Positions 38,540 through 47,259 of a stretch of 64,000 nucleotides of DNA are shown piece after piece. The translations under genes were made by a program, and so were the position numbers. The notes below the pieces were generated by a model, which saw only the letters and a program-made list of their open reading frames with translations, was not told the origin of the DNA and did not search any database. Position 1 is the first letter of the stretch, and the number at the start of each line of letters is the position of its first letter. The DNA is from DASQMT01 sp963835735. Its GTDB lineage: Bacteria; Actinomycetota; Thermoleophilia; Solirubrobacterales; Solirubrobacteraceae. The stretch is from NCBI GenBank assembly GCA_963835735.1, contig CAWIGP010000002.1:682001-746000 (forward strand), written 5' to 3'.

Positions 38540-39517
38540 CTACGAGATGCCCGGCGCGTGCGCGCGGGCGTCGTGGCTGGTCCCCTGAGCGCTGTCGGTC
38601 CGCTCTGGGTGTTGGCGCCAATGTTGTTCGTCGCGGACGTTCAGCGCGGTGGTGACGGCGGCGGCGAGCAACGGCCGTAGCGGGCCACCGCCGGCTCTGC
38701 GCCAGATGAGGTCGAGCGGGAAGCTGAGTGGCTCGTGGAGCCGGATCAGTCGAAGGTCGCGGTGGGCGGCTTGGACGGCGGTGCGCACGGTGAGCCCGAC
38801 GCAGCCTTCGGTGTGGACGGCGCCCTCCCAGGCGTCGTGGGAGGCGGAGCTCACGCGCGTGTGGGGCTCGAAGCCGCTGCGTCGGCAGGCCTCGATGACG
38901 GCGTGGTCGTAGTCGGGGTTGTCGCCCGGGACGTCGAGCGCGAACGTCTCGTCGCGCAGCTCGGCGAGCGCGACGGCGTGACGGTCGGCGAGGGCGTGGG
39001 TGGCGGCGACGGCCAGGACGACGGGCTCGTCCTTGAGCCGTTGGTGTTCGAGGTCGTCGGGGATCTGCGCGCCGAAGGTGACGGCGAGGTCGAGCCGGTC
39101 GTGGCGGACGGCGTCGATCAGCGGTGCGGCGGAGTCGTGGTGGGTGTGCAGGTTGAGCGCGGGATGCCGCTCGGCGAGCGCGGCGAACAGCGGTTCGAGC
39201 CCATAGCGCGCACCGGAGGAGAGCCCGAACTGCAGGTCGCCGGCGATCCCTTGGCCGGCGGCGCGGGCGGCGGCCAGCGCGTCGTCGGCGGCGCGCAGGG
39301 CGATGCGCGCGGGCTCGAGCAGGGCGTGCCCGGCGTCGGTGAGCTCGACGCGGCGGGTGGTGCGACGGAACAGCTCGACGCCGAGGTCTGTTTCGAAGCG
39401 CCGGATGGCCGCGCTCAGGGGCTGTTGGGCGATGTTCAGCCGGGTGGCCGCGCGCGTGAAGTGCAGTTCTTCGGCGACCGCGACGAAGTAGCGCAGCAGG
39501 CGCAGGTCCGCATCCAC
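38540..39517 (-). CDS. LysR-family transcriptional regulator
   Basis: 325 residues with a standard helix-turn-helix, 'LRYFVAVAEELHFTRAATRL' then 'NIAQQPLSAAIRRFETDLGV', and a typical co-inducer-binding domain. GTG 39517 is supported by TACACT (39531-39526 on the minus strand) 8 nt upstream. It diverges from the EamA transporter with 69 bp between, so it probably controls that gene and itself. Confidence 0.88.
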   Translation of the reverse strand: MDADLRLLRYFVAVAEELHFTRAATRLNIAQQPLSAAIRRFETDLGVELFRRTTRRVELTDAGHALLEPARIALRAADDALAAARAAGQGIAGDLQFGLSSGARYGLEPLFAALAERHPALNLHTHHDSAAPLIDAVRHDRLDLAVTFGAQIPDDLEHQRLKDEPVVLAVAATHALADRHAVALAELRDETFALDVPGDNPDYDHAVIEACRRSGFEPHTRVSSASHDAWEGAVHTEGCVGLTVRTAVQAAHRDLRLIRLHEPLSFPLDLIWRRAGGGPLRPLLAAAVTTALNVRDEQHWRQHPERTDSAQGTSHDARAHAPGIS

Positions 39518-39525
39518 ACCTCGTG

Positions 39526-39580
39526 AGTGTAGATCGCGGGCGAAGGAGTGTTTCAGTTCCTCGGCGGGGGCGCCTACCGT
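39526..39580. promoter_or_regulatory. Divergent promoters of the LysR and EamA genes
   Basis: Minus-strand TACACT (39531-39526) lies 8 nt before GTG 39517. Plus-strand TACCGT (39575-39580) lies 6 nt before ATG 39587, with TTCAGT 17 bp further upstream as a weak -35. Both genes look leaderless. Confidence 0.35.
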
Positions 39581-39586
39581 CGGGGC

Positions 39587-40504
39587 ATGGCCGTTCGTGA
39601 GCTTCCGCTGTTCGCCCTCGTGGCGGTTCTGTGGGGTATCCCGTACCTGCTGATCGCGGTGGCGTTGACCGGGTTCGACGCGACGTTCGTGGCGTGGGCT
39701 CGGGTCGCGCTCGCCGCGGTGGTGCTGACGCTCGTCATCGGCCCGCGATCGCTGGCGCGCGCGCTGCGCGGCCGGCTGCCGGCAGTCTGCGCGTTCGCGG
39801 TGCTGCAGTTCAGCGTCCCGCTGGTGCTGATCGCCGAGGCCGAGCGGTCGGTGCCATCGTCGCTCGTCGGGTGCCTGATCGCCAGCGAGCCGCTGTGGAT
39901 CGCGCTGCTGGCGGTGTGGATGGATCGCGCCGAGCGCACCGGGGTGGCCGGCGCGGTCGGGCTGCTGGCGGGGATGGCCGGCGTCGGCGTCCTGCTGGGC
40001 GCCGAGCTCGCCGGCGGCGTCGGCGCCCTGCTCGCCCTCGGAGCAGCGGGCTGCTACGGCGTGGCCACATTGCAGGTCAGGCGCCTGGCCACGGATGTGC
40101 CCCTGCTGCACCTGGTCGCCGCCGCGCTTGCGATCTCGGCGCTGACGCTGCTGCCGCTGGTCCTGGCCGCGCCGCCGTCGCAGGTGCCAGGGGCGGGCGC
40201 CGTCACGGCCCTCGCCGGGCTCGGGATCGTGTGCACCGCAGTCGCGTTCCCGGTTTGGTTCGCGCTCATCGCCCGCGTCGGAGCGGCACGCGCGGCGCTG
40301 GTCACCTATGCGAGCCCGGTCGTCGCCGTCGCGCTGGGCATCGTGCTGCTCGACGAAGAGCTCGCCCCGCTGGCCCCGCTCGGGCTGGCGCTGATCCTGG
40401 CCGGATCCTGGCTGGCGTCGCGGGCACGAGGCGCAACCCACACCGAGACGGCGCCCACTGCGCCGTCGGGGGCCGCGCAAGCAGAGTGGCTGGAGGCGAC
40501 GTGA
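39587..40504 (+). CDS. EamA-family (DMT superfamily) transporter
   Basis: 305 residues with about ten hydrophobic helices in two five-helix halves, the pattern of EamA exporters. The N-terminal helix is 'ELPLFALVAVLWGIPYLLIA'. Its likely job is efflux of a metabolite, controlled by the adjacent LysR regulator. The frame is intact; the substrate is unknown. Confidence 0.88.
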   Translation: MAVRELPLFALVAVLWGIPYLLIAVALTGFDATFVAWARVALAAVVLTLVIGPRSLARALRGRLPAVCAFAVLQFSVPLVLIAEAERSVPSSLVGCLIASEPLWIALLAVWMDRAERTGVAGAVGLLAGMAGVGVLLGAELAGGVGALLALGAAGCYGVATLQVRRLATDVPLLHLVAAALAISALTLLPLVLAAPPSQVPGAGAVTALAGLGIVCTAVAFPVWFALIARVGAARAALVTYASPVVAVALGIVLLDEELAPLAPLGLALILAGSWLASRARGATHTETAPTAPSGAAQAEWLEAT

Positions 40505-40579
40505 CGATGCTCGACTACGACGAGGGCGCGTCTGGATCATCACCGCCCGCCGCCGCTGACAGAACAGAAGGGAACGACC

Positions 40580-41455
40580 ATGAACACCGACATCGCAACC
40601 AAGGCGACCGCCCGGCTCGACGACGGGGCGCAGCTCTGCGTCGAGGCGATCGGCGACGCCCACGATCCCGCACTGCTGCTGATCGGCGGGGCTACGTGGT
40701 CGATGGACTGGTGGGAGGACGACCTGTGTCGCCGGCTTGCCGACCGCGGCCGGCTCGTGGTCCGCTTCGACAACCGCGACACCGGCCGCTCGACGAGCTA
40801 TCCGCCGGGATCGCCCGGCTACACGAGCGCGGACCAGGTCACCGACGCACTCGCGGTGCTCGACGCGCTCGCCGTCCGTCGCGCGCACGTCGTCGGGCTC
40901 TCGATGGGCGGCTTCATCGCGCAGCGCCTGGCACTCGAGCACCGCGACCGCCTCACCACGCTCACGCTGATGTCAACCACACCGATCGATCCCGCCATCG
41001 AGGGCCTGGCGGCGCCGGCCCCGGAGATTCAGGCGACGTTCGCGGGCGAGAGCCCCGATCCCGATTGGAGCGACCGCCGCGCCGTGGTCGAGCACATCGT
41101 CGAGGGCGAGCGCCCGTACGCCGGTCCGGGGAACTTCGACGAGCCGCGGCTGCGGGCCGTTGCCGGACGGGTGTTCGACCGGACCAACGACATCGCCGCG
41201 AGCTTGACCAACCACTTCATCCTCAAAGACGGCGATCCCGCAGACACGCAGCTGAGCCGGCTACGCGGGCTGCCGACGCTCGTGCTGCACGGAACCGCCG
41301 ATCCGATGTTCCCGCCCGCCCACGGCAAGGCGCTCGCCGGAGCGATCCCGGGCGCCCGGCTCGTCGAGCTCGACGACGTCGGCCACCAGCTCCCGCCGCC
41401 ACATCTCTGGCCGCTCCTCATCGACACGCTGATCGACCACACCGAGAGGAGCTAG
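40580..41455 (+). CDS. Alpha/beta-hydrolase fold enzyme
   Basis: 291 residues with the nucleophile elbow 'VVGLSMGGFIAQRLA' (Ser), an Asp in 'LHGTADPMFPP' and the catalytic His in 'ELDDVGHQLPPPH'. This is close to the haloperoxidase/esterase-like hydrolases of actinomycetes. ATG 40580 has AGAAGGGAA upstream. It follows the EamA gene by 75 bp on the same strand. Confidence 0.9.
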   Translation: MNTDIATKATARLDDGAQLCVEAIGDAHDPALLLIGGATWSMDWWEDDLCRRLADRGRLVVRFDNRDTGRSTSYPPGSPGYTSADQVTDALAVLDALAVRRAHVVGLSMGGFIAQRLALEHRDRLTTLTLMSTTPIDPAIEGLAAPAPEIQATFAGESPDPDWSDRRAVVEHIVEGERPYAGPGNFDEPRLRAVAGRVFDRTNDIAASLTNHFILKDGDPADTQLSRLRGLPTLVLHGTADPMFPPAHGKALAGAIPGARLVELDDVGHQLPPPHLWPLLIDTLIDHTERS

Positions 41456-41674
41456 CGGCGCCATGTCCGACGGGACGCTCACCCAGCCGCCGTCCCGGTC
41501 AGACCCGATGCCAGGCGCAGCACTCGAACCGGGCTCCCACACGTTCCCGATCAGGCGGAACGTGGCGCTGCTTCAGAGCCTGCCCGGCCGGCGGCGCCGA
41601 TCCGTGAGCTGCTCGGCCGCGCCGCCCGGGCGACGCTGCCCGCAGTTCACCAACGACCACCTGAGGAGGACACC

Positions 41675-41854
41675 ATGCACCCGCACCTCACCGTGATCCT
41701 CGCCGAGCAAAGCATCGCCGACATCCGGCGGTGCGCGGAGCGATCTCGCCGCGCTCGCGACGTTCGGCGCCGGAGCGATCGATCCGCCAGGTTCCGCGCC
41801 CGGCTCGCTTCGGGTGTTGCCCGCCGCTACGCCGACCTGAGGACGGCCGGATGA
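41675..41854 (+). CDS. Small basic hypothetical protein (59 residues)
   Basis: ATG 41675 is preceded by GAGGAGGA. 'MHPHLTVILAEQSIADIRRC' starts the protein, and the rest is very Arg-rich. Its stop overlaps the DUF899 start (ATGA at 41851-41854), so the two are coupled. Short genes of this form, an aliphatic/Gln N-terminus plus an Arg-rich tail, are common in actinobacteria; no function is known. Confidence 0.5.
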   Translation: MHPHLTVILAEQSIADIRRCAERSRRARDVRRRSDRSARFRARLASGVARRYADLRTAG

Positions 41855-42576
41855 CCGAGCACGCGACAGGCACACGAGAGGAGTGGCGGAAAGCGCGCGT
41901 CGAGCTGCTCGAGCTCGAGAAGGAGCAGACCCGGCGCGGCGACGAGCTCGCCCGCATGCGCCGCGAGCTGCCGTGGGTGCGGATCGAGAAGCCGTACGCC
42001 TTCGACACCAACGAAGGCCCGAAGACGCTCGCGGAGCTCTTCGACGGCCGCTCGCAGCTGCTCGTCTACCACTTCATGTACGGCCCCGACTGGGACGCGG
42101 GCTGCGAGGGCTGCTCGATGGTCGCCGACCACTTCGACGGCGGCATGGTGCACCTGAACCAGCGCGACGTGACGATGGTCTGCGTCTCGCGCGCTCCGCT
42201 GGAGAAGATCGACGCCTACAAGCGGCGGATGGGGTGGCGCTTTGCCTGGGTCTCGTCGCTGAACAGCGAGTTCAACTACGACTTCGGCGTCTCGTTCACC
42301 GCCGAGCAGCAGGCGAACGGCGCCGAATACAATTTCCGCTGGGAGGAGGATCCCGGCGACGAGGGCCCCGGGCTGAGCTCGTTCGCGCTCGAGGACGGGG
42401 TCGTCTACCACGTCTACTCGACCTACATGCGCGGAACCGACGTCTTCAACACCTTCTACCAGCTGCTCGACCGCGCTCCCAAGGGACGGGACGAGGACGC
42501 CCTGTTCCGGGGCGAGGGCGAGTGGTGGTGGCGCCGCCACGACGAGTACAACCTGAAGGAGGACCAGCCGCGATGA
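41851..42576 (+). CDS. DUF899 thioredoxin-like protein
   Basis: 241 residues with the DUF899 core: 'RRELPWVRIEKPYAFD', 'LLVYHFMYGPDWDAGCEGCS', 'VCVSRAPLEKIDAYKRRMGW' and 'FNYDFGVSF'. The CEGC pair fits a thioredoxin-like redox centre. These proteins are cytoplasmic and are often found as stress-linked accessory genes; the substrate is unknown. ATG 41851 starts inside the stop of the small gene upstream. Confidence 0.9.
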   Translation: MTEHATGTREEWRKARVELLELEKEQTRRGDELARMRRELPWVRIEKPYAFDTNEGPKTLAELFDGRSQLLVYHFMYGPDWDAGCEGCSMVADHFDGGMVHLNQRDVTMVCVSRAPLEKIDAYKRRMGWRFAWVSSLNSEFNYDFGVSFTAEQQANGAEYNFRWEEDPGDEGPGLSSFALEDGVVYHVYSTYMRGTDVFNTFYQLLDRAPKGRDEDALFRGEGEWWWRRHDEYNLKEDQPR

Positions 42577-42641
42577 ACGCCTCGCGCGCTACCCGCAGCT
42601 CTACGGCAACGCCACAACACCCGGCCACAAAGCGATCAACG

Positions 42642-43448
42642 TCACACCCGCGGGCAGTGCGAGAGCACTGAACCAGCCTCGAGCACCTCCTCGACGAACG
42701 CGAGCACGCACGGCGCCGCCGGATCGATCAGGTGGCCGCCGCCGACCCGTTCGATGCGAGCGTGTGGGAGCACGCCCGCCAGCTCCTCGGTCGGCTCGCG
42801 CAGCTCGGGCCGCGAGTCGGTCGCCGCCACCAGCAGCGCGGGCTGCTCGAGGGTGGCGAGCGCGGCGGCGTCGGCCTCCAGCCACCACTCGCCCCGCACC
42901 TCGGCGAGGATCGCCGGCCCATTCTCGGTGAAGATCCGCCGCAGCTCCTCCGGGAGCGAGTACCAGACGCCCTCGCCCAGCACCTCGCCGAACAGCGCCT
43001 CGGCGACCGCGCCGACGGGCCGAGCGCCCAGGCGGTCGGCGAGCGCATCCATCCAGGCGGTCGTCGCAGGCGCCAGCTCGCGCGGCGCATCTCCCTCGAG
43101 CACGACGAGCGCCCGCACCCTGTCGCGATGGCGCAGCGCAAGGTCGAGCGCGACGGTGCCGCCGTAGCTGCGGCCGATCACCACCGCCGGCTCCGCCCCG
43201 AGCACGTCGAGCAGCGCGGCGGCGTCGTCCGCGTGCTCGGCCACGCTCGTGCGCTCGTACGGCACCGGGCGCTCGCTGCGGGTGCAGCCGCGGCGGTCGT
43301 AGGCGATCACGCGGCCCAGCCGCGCAAGCTCGCGAACCGCGTCACCCCACACCAGCGCTGAGCTGCCCGTCCCGTGGATGCAGAGGATCGGCGTGCCGCT
43401 GCCGTGCTCTTCGTGGTAGAGGCGGATGCCGTTGACCGTGGTGTGCAT
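42642..43448 (-). CDS. Alpha/beta-hydrolase fold enzyme
   Basis: 268 residues with oxyanion region 'LCIHGTGSSALVW', nucleophile elbow 'VVIGRSYGGTVALDLAL' and a C-terminal His in 'ERVGGGHLIDP'. ATG 43448 is preferred; TACGGT 6 nt upstream (43460-43455, minus strand) supports a leaderless transcript. Substrate unknown. Confidence 0.88.
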   Translation of the reverse strand: MHTTVNGIRLYHEEHGSGTPILCIHGTGSSALVWGDAVRELARLGRVIAYDRRGCTRSERPVPYERTSVAEHADDAAALLDVLGAEPAVVIGRSYGGTVALDLALRHRDRVRALVVLEGDAPRELAPATTAWMDALADRLGARPVGAVAEALFGEVLGEGVWYSLPEELRRIFTENGPAILAEVRGEWWLEADAAALATLEQPALLVAATDSRPELREPTEELAGVLPHARIERVGGGHLIDPAAPCVLAFVEEVLEAGSVLSHCPRV

Positions 43449-43454
43449 AGCGCG

Positions 43455-43460
43455 ACCGTA
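43455..43460 (-). promoter_or_regulatory. Candidate -10 box (TACGGT) of the alpha/beta hydrolase
   Basis: Read on the minus strand TACGGT fits TANNNT and lies 6 nt before ATG 43448, with no ribosome-binding site between. Confidence 0.35.
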
Positions 43461-43501
43461 CGGGCGGCGCGCGCCCGCGGCATCGGGTGGATGCCCCATC
43501 C

Positions 43502-45067
43502 CTAATCCACGAGGTCGTGGCGCATCGCGAACAGCGCGGCGCCGACGCGGGTGGATACGCCCGTCTTCGCGTAGATGTGCTCGACGTGGTGGCCCGCAGT
43601 CTTCTCCGTGATCACCAGCGCGCGTGCGATCTGCCTGTTCGTGCGGCCCTGCGCGATCAGGCGCAGCACCTCGACCTCGCGCTCCGTCAGCCCGCCGGGC
43701 TGCCTCTGACGCAGCTGCAGCGGCGCTGAGCCCGCCGCCTCCAGCACGGCGTCCACCGCCCGCTTCTCCAGCGCACCCGCGCCCACGCTCTCGCCGAGCT
43801 CGGCGCGGGCGTCCCCGGGGCGTAGCGCGCGGCGATGCGGGCGGTCATGCGTCATCGCGTCGTACGCGTCGGCGGCCGCCAGGAGCCGCGCTCCTACGCT
43901 CAGCTGCGCTGCCGTCGCACCGCGGTGATAGCCGGAGCCGTCGAGCCGCTCGTGATGCGAGCCCGCCGGCAGGGCGAGCTGGGCGAGCGCTCCGGAGCGC
44001 TCGAGCACGCGCTCGGTGTAGTAGGGATGGAGGCGCACACGCTCCCGCTCGCCCGCGCTCAGCGGCCCGCGCTTGTCCCAGATCCCGTTCGGCACCGCCA
44101 CCCGTCCGAGGTCGTGCAGGAAGCCCGCGGCGCGAACCTCGCCGACCTCGGCCCGCGAGCAGCCGAGCGCCTCGGCGCCCGCCGCCGCGAGCGCGGCGAC
44201 CCGCGTCGAATGCCCGTGGAGGAAGTCGATCTTGAGGTCGGCGAACTCGCCGAAAGCCCTGGCGACCGACATAAGCCCAGCCGTCGAGACGGTCGCGACC
44301 GGCTCGGGCTCGGCGTCGACTACACGTTCCCACGCGCCGGCCGCGTCCGCCGCACGGAGCAGGCCTTCGGGATCGGCGAGCGCGGCGTCGACGATCGCCG
44401 GGTCGTAGCCGCGGCCGCGGCGCCGGCGGAGGGCGGCGACCGCGGCCTCGCGATCGCGCCCGTGGGCCACGGCGACGAAGTCATGCGCGACGCGGACGAT
44501 CCGCAGCGGTCGCGAGATCTCCTCCCCGGCCACCTCCCCGGGGAACCCCTTGCCGTCCCAGCGCTCGGTGAACTGGCCGAGCGCGACCACCACCTCATCG
44601 GGCAGGTGGAGCCGCTGGGCGAGCAGCCGCCCTCCGTCGCAGAGGTTCGCCGCCATCAGCTCGAATCGCCCCTGGCCGCGAACGAGCATTGCGGCGAGCA
44701 GGCGGACGCGCTCAGGCAGCGGCCGGTCGTCCGCCAGCCGGCGCACGAACCAGCGCAGGTCCTCCGGCGGCTCGGACACCGGGCCGAGCACCTGCGCGCC
44801 GCGCTGGAAGTGGATCTCGTCGCCGCCGGCCCAGCGCGCCAGATAGCGCGCGGCACCGGTGCAGCCGAGGTGCGCCAGGAGCGCGACGTAGTAGACGTCG
44901 GCGCGCTCCTCCGCAGAGCAGCCGAGCCGATCCGCCAGCTCGAGCGCGGCCAGGCAGACCCCGAGCTCGTACTCGAGCGGCCGGCCCAGGCCGAGGTCGG
45001 TCGCCAGCGACAGCGAGGCCATCAGCTCGGCGACGCGGACGCGATCTGGAATCGGCGGGCGGTCCAT
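43502..45067 (-). CDS. HD-GYP phosphodiesterase-like protein with C-terminal LuxR DNA-binding domain
   Basis: 521 residues. A degenerate N-terminal HD-like region is followed by a complete HD-GYP domain: 'GFLHDLGRVAVPNGIWDKRG', 'SHHERLDGSGYHRG' and 'AADAYDAMTHDRPHR'. The last ~65 residues are a LuxR helix-turn-helix ('LTEREVEVLRLIAQGRTNRQ'). HD-GYP domains hydrolyse cyclic di-GMP; joined to a DNA-binding domain this would link the second messenger directly to transcription. The start could be upstream of 45067. It diverges from the LQR-motif protein with 43 bp between. Confidence 0.87.
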   Translation of the reverse strand: MDRPPIPDRVRVAELMASLSLATDLGLGRPLEYELGVCLAALELADRLGCSAEERADVYYVALLAHLGCTGAARYLARWAGGDEIHFQRGAQVLGPVSEPPEDLRWFVRRLADDRPLPERVRLLAAMLVRGQGRFELMAANLCDGGRLLAQRLHLPDEVVVALGQFTERWDGKGFPGEVAGEEISRPLRIVRVAHDFVAVAHGRDREAAVAALRRRRGRGYDPAIVDAALADPEGLLRAADAAGAWERVVDAEPEPVATVSTAGLMSVARAFGEFADLKIDFLHGHSTRVAALAAAGAEALGCSRAEVGEVRAAGFLHDLGRVAVPNGIWDKRGPLSAGERERVRLHPYYTERVLERSGALAQLALPAGSHHERLDGSGYHRGATAAQLSVGARLLAAADAYDAMTHDRPHRRALRPGDARAELGESVGAGALEKRAVDAVLEAAGSAPLQLRQRQPGGLTEREVEVLRLIAQGRTNRQIARALVITEKTAGHHVEHIYAKTGVSTRVGAALFAMRHDLVD

Positions 45068-45110
45068 CAGGTCAACTCGAGTATGCGGGCAGATATCAAG
45101 GCAGGGTCGC

Positions 45111-46523
45111 GTGGGCCTTCGCGCGAGCGCTGACAACGCTGCGGAGCGCGAGCGCGGCGCGCAGTCGGACCCGGCCCCCGGTGTCGACGGCCGCGCGCCC
45201 GCCGAGCGGATCCTGGCGCTTCAGCGCACGGCCGGGAACGCGGCGGTCGGCCGCCTGCTGCGAGCGCCCTCCACCACCGCGGCACCCAGCACTTCGGTCA
45301 CCTCGACGGTCGAGAAGGGAGCGCTCAGTCCGGCGATCGAGCGCACGTCGACGGATCTGCTGAAGGAGGATCTGCTCGTCGTCAAGGCCAAGGTCAGGGG
45401 CCTCAAGACGCCGTCGGATTCCGTCATCGCCGTCGCGCTCTCCCCCGGGATGACGATCGAGTCCGGCGGGTGGCAGGGCACCACGTACGTCTGGAGGATC
45501 CGCGCCACGTCGATCGGCACGTTCCCGCTCGTGATCTCGATGGTCGGCGGTGTCAACGAGTCCGAGACGCTCACGGTGAACATCCGGAGCGACGCGGACG
45601 ACCAGCTGCGAGCGATCGTCCAGGCGCAGGCGATCCTCACCCGCCGCTTCGCCGAGGCGGAGAAGAAGCTCGCCGAGGCGGGCCTGATGTTCGGCGCCGC
45701 GTTCAGGCGCCACGAGCAGGACCTCAAGGACGTCGAGAACGGCGAGCGGATCGACAAGGAGCTGATGTGGGGGCTCGTGTTCGCAGCGCTCGGCGGGTTC
45801 GCCGGCGGCATCGCTGGCGCGCTCGGGAAGCGGGCGCTCGACGCCTTCGGCGGCAAGGACTTCAGCAAAAGCATCCCGGGGGAAGCGTTCACCGACCTCG
45901 GCAAGGACAGCGTCAAGTACGCGGTCCGGACGCAGAGCAAGACCGTGCCGTCGGTCACGGGCGACTCCACGGCGCCGGGCACGCTCACGCAGCCTCCTAA
46001 GAGCGATCGAAAGCCGGTCGAGCCCGCGCCGCTGACGTTCTACCAGGAGCTCAAGGCGGCGCTCGAGGCGGAGAAGATCGAGGCCTTCTCGCAGCTCGAG
46101 ACGGTGATCGACGCGCTGCGCAAGCAGGCCGCGCGCTCGTCGAAGGTGCTGTTCGACGAGGACCCCACCGTCTGGGCGAGCAAGCGCGACGTGCTGATCG
46201 ACACGATCGCCGAGCGGCTCGAGACCAGCGAGCTGCGCTACTACGAGGCGCTGTGGGGCGCCTGGGTCAAGACGTTCTACTACCCGATCGTCGACACCGG
46301 GGCGATGCAGCGCTCGGGCCGTCGCTACATGGTCTCGTACTTCCCGCGCAGCAGCAGTCTCCGCCTCACGTACCTGCTGCGCGACGTTGCGAAGACCTGC
46401 GGCTACCCAGATATGCAGGCATTCCTGGAGAAGTACGGCGACCGCAGGGCCAAGGAGAAGGAGGCGGACCGGCTGAACGCCGAGTTCTGGGAGCAGTGGA
46501 AGGCGGAGCGCGGCTGGCGCTGA
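45111..46523 (+). CDS. Protein of unknown function with N-terminal LQRTAGNAAV motif (possible injection-system cargo)
   Basis: 470 residues, not assigned to a family. Residues 37-46 (45219-45248) read LQRTAGNAAV inside 'ILALQRTAGNAAVGRLLR', after a disordered charged N-terminus. This motif is characteristic of proteins encoded with extracellular contractile injection systems (often ahead of DUF4157 domains). The middle has a beta-rich part ('WQGTTYVWRIRATSIGTFPL'), a coiled-coil-like segment ('RFAEAEKKLAEAG') and one hydrophobic stretch ('MWGLVFAALGGFAGGIAGAL') that could be a membrane segment. The C-terminus is helical and charged. GTG start; no injection-system genes in this window. Confidence 0.6.
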   Translation: MGLRASADNAAERERGAQSDPAPGVDGRAPAERILALQRTAGNAAVGRLLRAPSTTAAPSTSVTSTVEKGALSPAIERTSTDLLKEDLLVVKAKVRGLKTPSDSVIAVALSPGMTIESGGWQGTTYVWRIRATSIGTFPLVISMVGGVNESETLTVNIRSDADDQLRAIVQAQAILTRRFAEAEKKLAEAGLMFGAAFRRHEQDLKDVENGERIDKELMWGLVFAALGGFAGGIAGALGKRALDAFGGKDFSKSIPGEAFTDLGKDSVKYAVRTQSKTVPSVTGDSTAPGTLTQPPKSDRKPVEPAPLTFYQELKAALEAEKIEAFSQLETVIDALRKQAARSSKVLFDEDPTVWASKRDVLIDTIAERLETSELRYYEALWGAWVKTFYYPIVDTGAMQRSGRRYMVSYFPRSSSLRLTYLLRDVAKTCGYPDMQAFLEKYGDRRAKEKEADRLNAEFWEQWKAERGWR

Positions 46524-46602
46524 GCGACATGTGGCCAACCTTCCGGGCGGGCCGGGGGTCGTACCAGACGACCCCTACGCAACCCCAGGAAGGGAACGCA
46601 AC

Positions 46603-47259
46603 ATGTTCAGGACAGCTGCAGCAGTATGGCGCGGAGCGCGATCCGGGCTCGTTCGGGGCGTGGCCCACCTGCGCCGCAACACCGTCGCGTACGTCGCGCT
46701 CATGATCGCGCTCGGCGGCACGTCGTACGCGGCCGCCCAGCTTCCCCGCGACAGCGTGGGCGATGACCAGATCCGCGCGAACGCGGTCGGGTCGTCGGAG
46801 CTCAAAGAGGGCAGTGTCCGGTCGTCCGACCTCGCGACGCAACCGGCCGTCCGTGTCGAGGACGACACCCAGGTCGAGCTCCAGTCGGCGACCTCCGTGC
46901 TGATGGATCTCGACGACGAGATCTTCGACACCGCTGGGATGCACCCGGGCAACGGCAACGACGACCGCATCCGTGTGCCGCGCGACGGAACCTACGTCCT
47001 GGCCGGCGAAGTCGAGTGGGAGCCCAACGACAACGGCTATCGAAAGCTCGACCTCGTCCAGCTGAACATGGGCGGCGGCGAGCTCGGCAGGTCCATGGTC
47101 GAACCGCGCCACAGCACGATCCAGCCCACGATCCAGCAGGTGACCGCGATCGTCCGCCTGCAGGAGGGCGCCACGGTCGCGCTCCTGGCGGGGCAGGCAA
47201 GCGGCGTCGATCTCGAGCTCGTGCGCGGAACGCTCAGCGCAGCGTTCGTCGGCCCGTGA
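46603..47259 (+). CDS. Secreted/anchored beta-domain protein with Solirubrobacterales-type N-terminus
   Basis: 218 residues. AGGAAGGGAA precedes ATG 46603. A hydrophobic segment 'NTVAYVALMIALGGTSYAAA' acts as signal/anchor and is followed by the repeat-like 'LPRDSVGDDQIRANAVGSSE' and 'LKEGSVRSSDL'. The C-terminal ~140 residues look like a C1q/TNF-type jelly roll ('VRLQEGATVALLAGQAS'), inferred from pattern only. The N-terminal module is widespread in Thermoleophilia and is the best lineage marker in the window. Surface location likely. Confidence 0.72.
   Translation: MFRTAAAVWRGARSGLVRGVAHLRRNTVAYVALMIALGGTSYAAAQLPRDSVGDDQIRANAVGSSELKEGSVRSSDLATQPAVRVEDDTQVELQSATSVLMDLDDEIFDTAGMHPGNGNDDRIRVPRDGTYVLAGEVEWEPNDNGYRKLDLVQLNMGGGELGRSMVEPRHSTIQPTIQQVTAIVRLQEGATVALLAGQASGVDLELVRGTLSAAFVGP

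Noticed and set aside
41463..41696. 77-residue frame between the alpha/beta hydrolase and the small basic gene
   Set aside because: No domain, poor start context, and composition unlike a folded protein; left as non-coding.
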